This document shows, piece after piece, positions 18,058 to 27,677 of a stretch of 64,000 bases of DNA (positions are counted from its first letter, which is position 1; every line of letters begins with the position of its first letter). The translations under genes and the position numbers were made by a program. This DNA comes from Gp6-AA40 sp963723495 (GTDB lineage: Bacteria > Acidobacteriota > Vicinamibacteria > Vicinamibacterales > UBA2999): NCBI GenBank assembly GCA_963723495.1, contig CAVRQR010000010.1, forward strand, positions 332,575 through 396,574, read 5' to 3'. Below the pieces are notes generated by a model. The model ran no database searches. It was given only the letters and a program-made list of their open reading frames with translations, and had not been told where the DNA came from.

Positions 18058-18840
18058 ATGGCCAAACGGAAGGCCGTACGAGGCTCGAGACGGAAGGGCT
18101 GCCAAGGGTCGAAGCAGCAGCCGCGCTCGGGCCACGGCAAAGAAAACCGCCGCCTCACGCAAGATTGCGCGCAAAGCCGCCAAGAAGGCCGCCCGAAAGG
18201 CCAAGGCCACGGCCAGCGCTCGCGCACAAAGGCAAGGCGTGCGGTTCGACGAGCGAAGCCAGCCGCACGTCCGCGCGTGGTGGCGAAGAAAAAGACGCCG
18301 CCAGCTCGGAAGCGCGCGCCGGTCAAGGCGAAGGTCACGGCCAAGGCCACGGCTCACGGAAGCCAGCTCGGCTCGCACCCCCCGCGCAAGCGCGCAGCGG
18401 CGCCGCAAGCGCGCAGCGCCAAGGACATTCGCCCGGTCGCGCGCACGGCCCCCGGCCTGAACCGCGAGCGGCGAACGATCTCCGACGACGAACGCGTGCC
18501 GTCGCCACCGTCATCGCTCGATTTGAATCGAACCGCCTCGGCGGCCCGATCGGGGCGCCGCGAGATGCTCGAGAAGTACGAGGAGCATACCGAGACAAGT
18601 CCGGAGCTGACCGGTGGTGACGTCGACGCGGATTGGGAGTCTGCCTACAGCGTCGGCGACGAAGCCCCGGGCGGAGACAACCCCACGCCCGATCAGGACA
18701 TCGTCGACGACATCGGCAAAGCCGTGGGCGTGCAGTATCAGGACAACGAGGAGCTCAAGGGCGAGAAGAAGCTCCTCGAACGCGACAAGCACCGCTGGGA
18801 GCTCGATCCGGCATCGTCGGACGACTGGGAAGATCGCTGA
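18058..18840 (+). CDS. DUF6335-like protein with basic histone-H1-like N-terminus (frame disturbed)
   Basis: The C-terminal third (about residues 185-260; HTETSPELTGGDVDADWES, GVQYQDNEELKGEKKL, RHRWELD-like KHRWELDPASSDDW) matches what I know as DUF6335 of Acidobacteria and Cyanobacteria, function unknown. The N-terminal half is very basic. Between about 18115 and 18235 a different frame reads as an H1-like Lys/Ala tail (KKTAASRKIARKAAKKAARK), after which the annotated frame again gives VAKKKTPPARKRAPVKAK. Two compensating indels explain this best. GGAGGG precedes the ATG. A DNA-binding role for the tail is inferred from composition only. Confidence 0.65.
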   Translation: MAKRKAVRGSRRKGCQGSKQQPRSGHGKENRRLTQDCAQSRQEGRPKGQGHGQRSRTKARRAVRRAKPAARPRVVAKKKTPPARKRAPVKAKVTAKATAHGSQLGSHPPRKRAAAPQARSAKDIRPVARTAPGLNRERRTISDDERVPSPPSSLDLNRTASAARSGRREMLEKYEEHTETSPELTGGDVDADWESAYSVGDEAPGGDNPTPDQDIVDDIGKAVGVQYQDNEELKGEKKLLERDKHRWELDPASSDDWEDR

Positions 18841-18844
18841 CGCG

Positions 18845-18914
18845 GAACTCCCAACTTCCAATTCCCAACTCCCAACTGAGAGTCTTGGGAGTTGGAGGTT
18901 GGGAGTTGCGAATT
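18845..18914. repeat. Inverted repeat of GGGAGTTG words
   Basis: The left half repeats AACTCCCAACT and TTCCAATTCCCAACT; the right half reads TTGGGAGTTGGAGGTTGGGAGTT. Together they can form a long hairpin with a loop near GAGAGTC. It lies between the stop of the DUF6335-like gene and the start of the YdeI-like gene. It has no T-tract, so it is not a standard terminator. Same architecture as the elements at 4703, 22307, 39287 and 42003. Confidence 0.7.
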
Positions 18915-18919
18915 CATCG

Positions 18920-19526
18920 ATGGCTGAACTGAAGAAGGTTCAACCGCAAATCGCGAGCGGCGTGGCGTGAGTGGCTCGAGAAGCACCACGCCTCGTCGCA
19001 GGGCATCTGGCTCGTGTTCGCCAAGAAGCACACGGGCCTGCCCACCCTCTCCTACGAGGATGCGGTCCAGGAAGCGCTCTGCTTCGGATGGATCGACAGC
19101 CTCATGAAGTCGATCGACGATCGCTTTCACATGCAGATGTTCACGCCGCGCAAGCCGAAGAGCGCGTGGTCGGCGACCAACAAGGCGCGCCTTGCCAAGT
19201 TGATGAAAGCCGGCGTCATGGCGCCGGCCGGCCTGGCGGCCGTGGCGGTGGCGAAGAAGTCGGGCACTGGAAGACATATGCGGACGTCGACAAGCTGACG
19301 ATCCCGCCGGAGCTGAAGCGCGCGTTCGATGCCAATCCGGACGCCAAGAAGAACTGGCCAACCTACACGCCCAGCGCGCAGCGATCGTTCCTCCACATGG
19401 TGAACAACGCCAAGCGACCTGAGACGCGCGAGACGCAACGTCGCACGAGTCATCGATCTCGTCGGCCAACAAGGTGTCGATGACGGCACTCCGCAAACAG
19501 GCGATGAGGGCAAGAAAGCGACGTAA
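18920..19526 (+). CDS. YdeI/OmpD-associated family protein (frameshifted)
   Basis: Pieces in different frames join into one protein of about 200 aa. ATG at 18920 (MAELKKVQ), frame change near 18965, then WREWLEKHHASSQGIWLVF, EALCFGWIDSLMKSID, MFTPRKPKSAWSATNK, change near 19260, KTYADVDKLTIPPEL, TYTPSAQRSFLHMVNNAKRP, change near 19440, VIDLVGQQ and a stop at 19526. These are the hallmark segments of the YdeI/OmpD-associated family, whose molecular role is not settled. Probably intact in the organism. It starts right after the inverted repeat. Confidence 0.8.
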
Positions 19527-19633
19527 CCCGCCGCCGCGAGTCAGGAGTCTTGCTGTTCGGGTATCCTTCTGTGGGCCGAAGGGGTAGCTCGAGGGTTCCA
19601 CTGACATGGATGATGTCGGACTTGTGCCGCAGC

Positions 19634-20300
19634 TCACAGTGGTCCGATCTTGTCCCGCACCAGCGCCAGGACACGATCCACGACGGCGTCGATCGGCATA
19701 TCGGTGGTGTCGATATGCGCGGCGCCCGGCGCGAGGGCGAGCGGAGAGGCCGCGCGCGTCTTGTCCGACAGGTCGCGCGCCTGGATGGCTTCCGCAACCG
19801 CGGCCTGACCCGCCTGGCTTCCGGCGTGCGCCGCGTCGTGCGCGCGGCGACGCGCGCGCTCTTCCGCTGACGCATCGAGATAAATCTTCACGTCGGCGTT
19901 CGGAAAGACGACGCTGCCGATGTCGCGCCCTTCCATGACGACACCGCCCTGCTCGCCCATCGCGCGTTGACGCGACACCAGCACCTCGCGCACCTGCGGC
20001 AGCCGCGCCACGGTGGACGCGAGCTTGTCGACCTCCGGCGTCCGGATCGCACGTCGTCACGTCGTGACCGTCGATCGCCACGACTCCGCCTTCCACGATC
20101 AGGTCTGCGGATCGCGCGAGGTGCGCGACTGCGGCTTCGTCGTTCAGCGGGATGCCGTCGTGATGCGCTTTCCATCCGACCGCGCGGTACATCGCGCCGG
20201 TATCGATGTGTCGATAGCCAAGCGCCTGCGCCAGGGCGCGCGAGACCGTGCCCTTGCCTGCGCCCGACGGCCCGTCGATGGCGATGATCAGTCTCTTCAT
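19634..20300 (-). CDS. cmk: Cytidylate kinase (one frameshift)
   Basis: Phosphorylates CMP and dCMP with ATP. From the ATG at 20300: P-loop IAIDGPSGAGKGTVS, then YRHIDTGAMYRAVGWKA. After a frame change near 20035: LVSRQRAMGEQGGVVMEGRD, GRDIGSVVFPNADVKIYLDA, EERARRRAHD (lid) and the C-terminal helix VVDRVLALVRDKI. Joined length about 222 aa, as expected. Divergent from the hydrolase gene at 20352; a TATTCT on the minus strand at about 20328-20323 could serve as its -10. Confidence 0.92.
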
Positions 20301-20337
20301 GCCTGATGACGCAACCTTCCGAGAATAGCACGCGGTG

Positions 20338-20343
20338 TAAGAT
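20338..20343 (+). promoter_or_regulatory. -10-like TAAGAT before the hydrolase gene
   Basis: TAAGAT is followed by GCACCGCG and the ATG at 20352 (8-nt spacing), without a ribosome binding site. Confidence 0.4.
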
Positions 20344-20351
20344 GCACCGCG

Positions 20352-21592
20352 ATGAGACGACGGCGCCTGGTCACCGTGCTGACGGCATTCGCGATTGCCG
20401 TCGTCGGTCTTCGCGTACGTCGGCGCACCGTACGCGCGCGCGGCGTCGTTCATCGTGCGCGCCGCCGGTCTCGGCGGCCGCGCCGAGGCGATCGCCAATC
20501 GTCAGGCACGCACGGTCGTCGTCCAGCCTCGCCATCAGGTCTCCACGCGATACGGCGACGTTCCGGCGCGCCTGTATGTGCCCGAGGGCACAGCCCGCCG
20601 GACGGTGCTGCTCGTGCCGGGCATTCACTCGATGGGCATCGAGGAGCCTCGTCTCACCGCGCTCGCCGACGATCTCGCCGGCGCCGGCGTGAAGGTGATG
20701 GCGATGGCGCTGCCCGATCTGCAGGCGTACCGCATCACGCCGCGCGCGACCGACGTCATCGAGGATGCCGTGACGTGGATGTCGGCGCGGCCCGACCTCG
20801 CGCCCGACGGGCGCGTCGGCATCGTCGGCATCAGCTTCGCCGGCGGGCTTTCGATCTCCGCCGCCAGCCGGCCCGCCATTCGCGACAAGGTCGCGTTCGT
20901 GCGTCTCGTTCGGCGGCCACGGCGATCTGGATCGCGTGATGCGCTACCTCACGACCGGCGAGGCGCCGCAGGTGCCGGCCTCGAAACGCATCCGCCGCAC
21001 GACTACGGCGTCGCCGTGATTCTGTATGGACTGGCCGATCGCGGCGTCGTGCCGGCCGATCAGGTCGCCGCGCTGCGCGAAGGGCATCGAAACGTTTCTG
21101 CTGGCGTCGCAGCTGACGCTGGTGAGCATGGACCAGGCGAACGCCACGTTCGCCAAGGCGCGGGAGATGGCGACACGAAGCTGCCCGAGCCGTCGCGGAC
21201 CTTCCTGAACTACGTCAACGATCGCGCGGTGAGCAAGCTGGGGCCGGCGCTCGTCCCCTACCTGCAGCCAACTCGGTGTCCGACGATCCCGGCGCTCTCG
21301 CCGCAGCAAGTCGAGCATCCGGCCTCGGCCGCCTCTGTTCCTGCTGCACGGCAGTGACGACACGGTGATTCCGGCGGCCGAGTCGGCGATCTTCAGCGAA
21401 GACCTCCGGCGCAAGGGCGCCGACGTCCACGTGCTGCTCAGCGGGCTCATCACCCACGCCGAGGTCAATCGCGCCGCCACGTACATCGACGTCTGGAAGC
21501 TGATCAGCCTCTGGGCGCAGGTGTTCAAGAGCCTAGAACTGGTTGCGCCGGCGGGTCTGAGGACCCGCCTCTACGCCAGAATAGAGATGTGA
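20352..21592 (+). CDS. Alpha/beta hydrolase with N-terminal signal/anchor (many frameshifts)
   Basis: The ATG at 20352 begins a basic, hydrophobic N-terminus (MRRRRLVTVLTAFAIAVVG). The frame changes near 20400 to one reading YGDVPARLYVPEGTARRTVLLVPGIHSMGIEEPRL, with the nucleophile elbow VGISFAGG. More changes occur near 20905, 21000, 21085, 21180 and 21320; the last frame gives FLLHGSDDTVIPAAESAIF and ITHAEVN, which supply the acid and the histidine. So Ser-Asp-His are all present. Substrate unknown. The final residues (APAGLRTRLYARIEM) are read from the GCGGGTC hairpin at 21550, so the natural stop may be earlier. Confidence 0.7.
21550..21567. repeat. GCGGGTC-TGAG-GACCCGC hairpin
   Basis: Perfect 7-bp arms with a 4-nt loop at the end of the hydrolase gene, followed by CTCTACGCCAGAATAGAG and the start of the pseudouridine synthase gene. 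Related to the element at 12778-12806. Confidence 0.6.
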
Positions 21593-22335
21593 ACGACTAC
21601 TCTGCTGGATACGCGTCTTCAGAAGGTCCTCTCCCAGGCGGGCGTCGCCTCCCGCCGCGCCGCGGAGAAGCTGATTGCCGACGGCCGCGTCACGCGTCAA
21701 CGGCAAGACCATCCTGACGATGGGCGTGAAGGTCGATCCGCAGAAGGACGACATCCGGGTCGACGGCCGCCGGGTCAAGGCGCGGCGCACGCTGCGCTAC
21801 ATCCTGCTCTACAAGCCGACCGGCTACGTCACGACGCGGTCGGATCCGCAGCGGCGGCGCACGGTCATGGATCTGCTCGCAGGTGTGCGCGAGTACGTCT
21901 ACCCGGTCGGCCGCCTCGACTACGACACCGAAGGGCTGCTGCTGCTGACCAACGACGGCGACCTCGCCGCGCGACTCACGCATCCGCGCCACGGCGTGGC
22001 GCGCACCTACGAAGCGCGCGTCGCGGGCATGCCGGATCGCGAGGCGCTCGACCGGCTGCGAACCGGGATTCCCCTCGACGGCCACCGCACGCTTCCTGCC
22101 GACGTCGTGCTGCTGAACGACGGACGTCGCGACCGCGAGGGCGTGCTGCGCCTGACGATTCGCGAGGGGCGCAACCGGCAGGTCCGCCGGATGTGCGAGG
22201 CGGTCGGTCACCCGGTGCAGACAGCTGAAGCGGACGAAATTCGGGTCGCTCGCAGACAGGCGGCTGAAGCCGGGAGAGTGGCGCGAGCTCACGACGGCCG
22301 AAGTTCAAGGTCTAAAGGGCAAAGTTGGAAAGTAG
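21587..22335 (+). CDS. Pseudouridine synthase of the RsuA/RluB family (frameshifted)
   Basis: N-terminal S4 RNA-binding domain (LQKVLSQAGVASRRAAEKLI, VNGKTILTMGVKVDP), then the catalytic domain with LLYKPTGYVTT, the catalytic aspartate in YPVGRLDYDTEGLLLLTNDG, the strand TYEARVAG and RNRQVRRMCEAVGHPV. Frames change just after the ATG at 21587, near 21690, and near 22215. The last frame gives LKRTKFGSLADRRLKPGEWREL and a stop at 22335. This is an RluB-type enzyme for 23S rRNA by similarity; RsuA (16S) cannot be excluded. scpB converges from the other side, with an imperfect inverted repeat over the two stops. Confidence 0.85.
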
Positions 22336-22383
22336 GTTCCAAGTCGACTGCAGACGTCCAACTTACTTATTCACTTTGACCTT
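22307..22383. repeat. Imperfect inverted repeat over the rluB/scpB convergent stops
   Basis: AAGGTCTAAAGGGCAAAGTTGG on the left pairs imperfectly with CCAACTTACTTATTCACTTTG and ACCTT on the right. It covers both stop codons. It may act as a bidirectional terminator, but there is no T-tract. Word-like composition as in the repeats at 4703 and 39287. Confidence 0.5.
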
Positions 22384-23038
22384 CCGCCTGTGAACTTTCA
22401 CTCTCGTCCTCCTCGAGCGGCAGCATGTCCTCGCGCGGCGTGGTCTCCATCAGCCCGGCCGGCGGATCGAAGCCGAGCGCTTCGGCCATGTCTTCGATCT
22501 TGGGCAGGTCGTGCAGATCCTTCAGCCCGAACCGGATCAGGAACTCCTTGGTCGTCGCGTAGAGGAACGGACGGCCGACGACGTTCTTGCGGCCGACGAT
22601 CTTGATGAGATGACGCTCGAGCAGCGTCGAGAGCACGCCGGACGTGTTCACGCCGCGGATCTCGGTGATCTCGAGCGCCGTGATCGGCTGCTTGTAGGCG
22701 ATCACCGCGAGCGTCTCGAGGCCCTGGACCGTCAGCTTCGCTGACGAGCGCTCGTGGAACAGCCGCCGCACCCATTCGTGCAGGTCGGGACGCGTGACGA
22801 TCTGATAGCCGCCGGCCACCTCGACCATCTGCAGCCCGGGCCGATTCTCGTAGTCGGCCTTGAGCGCCTCGATCGCCGCGAGCACATCTTCCTTCGGCTC
22901 TTCGGCGAGCAGCTTGAACAGCATCTTCGGCGTCATCGGCTCAGGCGACGCGAAGATCAGCGCTTCGACGACCGCCTTGACTTCCGCCGACGCGGTGACC
23001 GTCGTCTGCGGCTCTTCGTTGAGTGTTTCGTTCGACAT
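22367..23038 (-). CDS. scpB: Segregation and condensation protein B
   Basis: Kleisin-associated winged-helix protein of the Smc-ScpAB condensin. 223 aa: two winged-helix domains, seen as VKAVVEALIFASPEPMT, LAAIEALKADYENRPGLQMV, SAKLTVQGLETLAVIAYKQP, EITEIRGVNTSGVLSTLLE and the RPFLYATTKEFLIRFGL motif. A short acidic Ser/Glu tail follows. Lies downstream of M50 protease, trpS and scpA on the same strand; a GGGGTCGGG palindrome separates it from scpA. Confidence 0.96.
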   Translation of the reverse strand: MSNETLNEEPQTTVTASAEVKAVVEALIFASPEPMTPKMLFKLLAEEPKEDVLAAIEALKADYENRPGLQMVEVAGGYQIVTRPDLHEWVRRLFHERSSAKLTVQGLETLAVIAYKQPITALEITEIRGVNTSGVLSTLLERHLIKIVGRKNVVGRPFLYATTKEFLIRFGLKDLHDLPKIEDMAEALGFDPPAGLMETTPREDMLPLEEDESESSQAEGQSE

Positions 23039-23051
23039 CGATTTCCTTTCT

Positions 23052-23076
23052 GTAATGGGGTCGGGTGCCCCATTAC
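23052..23076. repeat. GTAATGGGG...CCCCATTAC palindrome (GGGGTCGGG family)
   Basis: 9-bp perfect arms at 23052-23060 and 23068-23076 with loop TCGGGTG. It sits in the 40-nt gap between scpA and scpB. Confidence 0.75.
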
Positions 23077-23078
23077 GA

Positions 23079-23877
23079 TTACGTCACCGGATCATCAATC
23101 GGGTGCGGCGCGTCCGCCGGCCGCGCGCGCTTGTAGACGCGGATTGGCCCCGCGCCGCCGGACTGGAACACCCGAATCAACTTCAACCGGATCATCTCGA
23201 GCAGCGCGAGGAACGTGACGATCAGGAACGGCCGCGATCCGTCGCCGTCGCTGAACAGATCCTCGAAGCCGCAGGCTTCCGTCTCCGACAGCCGGCCGAG
23301 CACCTGCTTGATCCGATCTTCGATCGACATCTGCGCCGGCGGCAGCACCACCATCGGCCGCCGGCTCGCCCGTTCGAGCACGCCCTTGAACGCGCTGAGC
23401 AGGCTGAACAGGTCCACTTCGAGCTCCGGCTCGTAGTCCTCGCCTGCCGCATCGGCCACCCGCTCGTCCGGACGCATGAACTGCGCGCTGCGCAGCGTCT
23501 CGCGCTCGTGCAGCAGTTCGGCCGCCGCCTTGTATTTCTGGTGCTCCAGCAGGCGCCTGACCAGCGCTTCGCGCGGATCCTCTTCCGGTCCCGCCATCTT
23601 CCTGCGCCGGGTCGGGACGCGGCAGCAGCGTCCGCGACTTGATGTGGATCAGCGTCGAGGCCATCACCAGGAACTCACCGGCCACGTCGAGGTTGAGGTC
23701 CTGCATCAGCGCGATGTAGCCGAGGTACTGCTCGGTGATGAGCGCGATCGGGATGTCGTAGATGTTCAGCTCGTTCTTGCGAATCAGGTGAAGGAGCAGG
23801 TCGAGCGGCCCCTCGAAGGCATCGAGCTTGACTTGATAGGCGTCGGGAGACGATTCGAAATCGATGTGTTCGTTCAC
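23079..23877 (-). CDS. scpA: Segregation and condensation protein A (one frameshift)
   Basis: Kleisin subunit of the Smc-ScpAB complex. The N-terminal frame has FEGPLDLLLHLIRKNELNIY, IALITEQYLGYI and EFLVMASTLIHIKSRTLLP. After a frame change near 23607 it continues with EDPREALVRRLLEHQKYK, a linker, and the C-terminal winged helix (VTFLALLEMIRLKLIRVFQ). About 265 aa when joined. Start at 23877, 3 nt after the trpS stop. Confidence 0.93.
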
Positions 23878-23880
23878 TGC

Positions 23881-24946
23881 CTAGTATCTCAACTTCATCG
23901 CGTCCCTGACGCGCTCCATCGTCGCCTGCGCGATGACCCGCGCCTTGCGAGAACCCTCGACGAGGATCTCGCGGATGTGGTCGGGCCGTGGCCATGCACG
24001 TCGCGCCGCCGCTCGCGAATCGGCTCGAGCGCGGCGTTCAGCGCCGCCGCGAGCTTCGTCTTGACCTCGACGTCGCCCACCTTGCCGGCGCGGTAGCGCG
24101 CCTTCAGGTCATCGACCTCGGCGACGTCGGTGTTGAACGCATCATGGTACATGAAGACCGGATTGCCTTCGACGGTGCCGGGAACGTCGGCACGAACGCG
24201 CTTCGGATCCGTGTACATCTGGCGCACCTTCTTCGTCACCGTCTCGGCATCGTCGGTGAGGTCGATGGTGTTGCCGTAGCTCTTGCTCATCTTGCGATTG
24301 TCGAGCCCGGGCAGCCGCGGCACCGGCGTGAGCAGCGGCTGCGGCTCGACGAGCACTTCGCCGTAGAACTGATGGAAGCGGCGGATCGCTTCGCGCGACA
24401 GCTCCAGGTGCGCGACCTGGTCCTCCCCCACCGGCACGAACCGGCCGTCGTAGAGCGCGATGTCGGCCGTCTGCAGCAGCGGATAGCCGAGGAAACCGAG
24501 CGTCGACAGGTCCTTGTCCGTCAGCTGTTCCTGCTGCTCCTTGTAGGTCGGTACGCGCTCGAGCCAGGGAATCGGGCACCACCATCGACAGCAGCAGCGC
24601 CAGCTCGGCGTGCTCGGGCACGAGCGACTGGATGAACAGCGTGCTCCGCTCCGGGTCGACTCCGGCGGCGATCCAGTCGGCGACGTTGTCGATGGCATTC
24701 GACGTGATGGCCGCCGTGTTGGCGTAATCGCTGGTCAGCGCGTGCCAGTCGGCCACGAAGTAGAAGCAGTCGTACTGTCTCCTGCAGCGGCGCCCAGTTC
24801 CTGAGCGCGCCGACGAGGTGGCCAAGATGGAGCTTGCCGGTCGGGCGCATGCCCGACACGACTCGAGGTTTCTGAGCTGTGCTGTTCACGCGACTGGCTT
24901 CTCGCTTCTCGGAGGTATTCAGGTTCGGGTTCGTCAGAGCAGCCAT
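23881..24946 (-). CDS. trpS: Tryptophan--tRNA ligase (three frameshifts)
   Basis: Class I synthetase for tRNA-Trp. First frame: SGMRPTGKLHLGHLVGALRN (HIGH-type). Change near 24778: YDCFYFVADWHALTSDY and LVPEHAELALLLSMV. Change near 24567: RVPTYKEQQEQL, LGYPLLQTADI, VPVGEDQVAHLELSRE and RKMSKSYGNTI (KMSKS). Change near 23985: the tail ends ERVRDAMKLRY. Joined length about 354 aa. I start at the ATG 24946, 4 nt after the M50 stop; a GTG at 24889 (VNSTAQKP) is an alternative. Essential, so the breaks are probably sequence errors. Confidence 0.92.
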
Positions 24947-24950
24947 CGGA

Positions 24951-25593
24951 TCACGAGGTCGAGACCGGATTGACCAGCATCCAGAAAATGCCCGACAGAA
25001 GCAGAGCGTACAGGATGATGAAGCCGTACGGACGAATCCGGTCGAACGCCTCGGCCGCCGGTCCCTGCAGCAGGCCCGCGAGCACGTTGCCGCCGTCGAG
25101 CGGTGGTACCGGAAGCATGTTGAACACCGCAAGCAGCACGTTCATGCTCACGGCCTGAACAGCAGTTCACGACCAGGACCCGCTGCGCGATCGCCTCGCC
25201 GTCGAAGCCGCCCGAGGGCACACGCGAAAGATCATGGCGCCGCAGGGTCGCGAGCACGAGGTTGCTCGCCGGGCCCGCCGCCGCGATCAGCATGTACTTC
25301 TGCCGCCAGTCGCCGCCCAGATTGTGGATGTTGACCGGAACCGGTTTGGCCCAGCCGATGAGCGGCAGGTTCGAAACCATCGCGATCAGCGGCAACACGA
25401 TCGTGCCCAGCAGATCGACGTGGACCAGCGGATTGATCGAAACACGACCCAGCAGGCGGGCCGTGTTGTCGCCAAGCCGGTCGGCCGACCAGGCGTGTGC
25501 CGCCTCGTGAACCGACAGCGATGTCAGCAGAATCGCAAACAGGAGTAGGACTTGAACGGGATCGATGTTAGGCAAGCCGAGCCAGCGTACCAC
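24951..25593 (-). CDS. Site-2 protease family (M50) membrane metalloprotease (one frameshift)
   Basis: Intramembrane zinc protease-like protein of about 214 aa. Seen: membrane helix VQVLLLFAILLTSLSVHEAAH with the zinc motif HEAAH, LGRVSINPLVHVDLLGTIVL, GWAKPVPVN, AAAGPASNLVLA. After a frame change near 25160, LLAVFNMLPVPPLDGG supplies the second metal ligand, then a last helix. Short members without PDZ are common. Start either GTG 25593 or TTG 25575; the latter is preceded by TACGCT at 8 nt, as in other possible leaderless genes here. First gene of the M50-trpS-scpA-scpB operon. Confidence 0.85.
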
Positions 25594-25771
25594 ACCGGAA
25601 CCGTCGGCCGCGCCAGGACGCAGCGCATGGCCGGGAAAGATTTCGCGCCGCCGCGAACTACTTCGCACTCTTCGCGCACGCGTCGCGGTCACCGTTGCGG
25701 CGGGCGGCATCCGGCATTCGGCACGAACGGTGCTCCTCTCTGTAGCGTGACGTTCAGTGAGGGAGGACGCC

Positions 25772-26320
25772 ATGACTCGTGGTCTCGCCCGCATTCTCGT
25801 TCCGACTGATTTCAGCCCGCCATCTGCCGCAGCCCTGGCCATGGCCAAGGCACTGGCGGTACGTTTCGGGGCGTCGATCCATCTGCTTCACGTCCTCGAG
25901 GATCCGTACGCGACGGCCGGCTCGCGGCCGAGGTATACGGCTATATTCCCCCGGGCCTGAAAGAGTCCTGGCAAAAGACGGCCGAAACGCACATGCTCGC
26001 GGCCGATTCCCGAGCCGAACGGGACCGATTCGAGCCACGGCGGCAGTGGGTTCGGGTCGCCGGCCCGGACCATCGTCGAATACGCCGACGAGAACGGCTT
26101 CAATCTGATTGTGATGGGCACGCATGGGCGAGGCGGCGTCGCGCATCTGCTGCTCGGCAGCGTCGCCGAGCGCGTCGTCCGTACCGCCTTCTGTCCGGTG
26201 TTGACGGTTCGAACCGCCAAGGCGGCAGAGGCCGTCGTCGAACGCGAGGGACACTGTCGTCGCCGGTGTCTGATCGCAGCCGATCAGGCTTTCGCGAGAC
26301 CGAACTTCTCGATGCGGTAG
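25772..26320 (+). CDS. Universal stress protein (UspA family, frameshifted)
   Basis: ATG at 25772 after a strong GGGAGG. The first frame gives ARILVPTDFSPPSAAALAMA and IHLLHVLEDPYA. The second (from about 25920) gives AAEVYGYIPPGLKESW. The third (from about 26030) gives ARTIVEYADENGFNLIVMG and the nucleotide-binding signature GTHGRGGVAHLLLGSVAERV, followed by CPVLTVR. So the ATP-binding G-x2-G-x9-G-S pattern is kept. The end is uncertain because the frame runs into the convergent regulator gene; family members stop soon after VLTVR. No clear operon partner. Confidence 0.8.
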
Positions 26321-27635
26321 CGGACCTGATCGCGATTGATGCCGAGCAGCTGGGCGGCATGCGTCTGGTTGCCACCCGACCGCTCGAGGGCCTGGACGAG
26401 AAGCTGGCGTTCGACGTCCTCGAGCTTCACGCCTTCGGGCGGCAGCGCGAACTCAACGGGAGAGACCGTACGCGTCAGCGTGAAGTCCTGCGGCTCGAGA
26501 GAGCTCCGATCGACGAGCAGCATGGCACGCTCGATCGCATTGCGCAGTTCTCTGACGTTGCCCGGCCACTGGTACTGCTCGAGAAGCGACACGGCTGCGG
26601 CGACAGGCCGCGAATCTTCTTTCGAAACTCGCGGTTGAACTGATCGATGTAGAAATTGGCCAGCAGCACGACGTCGCCCTTCCGCTCGCGCAGTGGCGGC
26701 AGGGCGATTGGCATGACCTGCAGCCGGTAGAAGAGGTCCTCGCGGAATTTCCCGGTCTTCACTTCCCTGTCGAGGTCGCGGTTCGTCGCGGCAACGACGC
26801 GCACGTCGACGCGAACGTCCGCCAGCCCGCCGACGCGCTTGAAGGTCTTCTCTTCCAGGAAGCGCAGCAGCTTGGCCTGCAGCCCCGGGGTCATCTCGCC
26901 AATCTCGTCGAGAAAGACGGTCCCGCCATCGGCGGTTTCGAACAGCCCTCGCTTCTGTTGCCGCGCATCGGTGAACGCGCCGCGCTCGTGACCGAATAGT
27001 TCGCTCTCGAGCAACTGCTCCGGCAGCGCCGAGCACGTGATGTTGACGAATGCGCGCGACGCCCGATCGCTGTTGTAGTGGATCGCCTTGGCCGCCAGGT
27101 CCTTTCCCGTGCCCGTCTCCCCCGTCAGCAGCACGGTCGACGCCGGGCTCGTGGCGACGCGCGCGATGAGCTTCTTGATCGCGGCCATCGCGGGCGAGGC
27201 GCCGATGATGGCGTCGACGCTGTAGTCGCGACCCTGGGTGCTCCGCAGCGCACGAACTTCCCTGCGGAGGCTGCTCGTCTCGAGTGCCTTCTCCACGAGC
27301 AGCACGACTTCTTCGAGATTGAACGGCTTGTTGACGTAGTGGTAGGCGCCAAGCTTCATGGCCTCGACGGCGTTCTCAACCGTCGAGAACGCCGTCATGA
27401 GGATCACGAGCGTGTCCGGTGTCTGCTCCTTGACCTGCCGCAGGATGGTCAGCCCATCACCGTCCGGGAGCTTGAAGTCGAGCAGGATCAGGTCGACACC
27501 TGCCGCCGCTTGGGACAGCGCCTCCGAAGCGGTTCCAGCTTCCAGGGCCGAGTATCCCTCCTGGGTCAGGCGCTCGCGTAGGGACCACCTCAGGAGAGAC
27601 TCATCGTCAACGATCAGAATGGTCGCGGCAGACAC
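26284..27635 (-). CDS. NtrC-type response regulator, sigma-54 activator (copy 1, one frameshift)
   Basis: Receiver domain (ILIVDDESLLRWSLRERL, phosphoacceptor in LILLDFKLPDGDG, VNKPFN), AAA+ domain with Walker A LLTGETGTGKD, sigma-54 contact loop GAFTDA (D for the usual G) and Walker B TVFLDEIGEM, and a Fis-type HTH (GGNQTHAAQLLGINRDQVRY). The frame changes near 26615 at the AAA+/HTH border. GTG start at 27635 (VSAATILIVDD). Faces the kinase gene at 27678 head to head. It is a close paralogue of the gene at 29071-30472. Target genes unknown. Confidence 0.9.
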
Positions 27636-27677
27636 GCAGCAAGTATATCGAGGCTCCGAACCGCTCCGTGTTGCACC

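Noticed and set aside
19527..19633. Possible small RNA between the YdeI-like gene and cmk
   Set aside because: No stable fold or promoter stands out; it is a plain gap between convergent genes.
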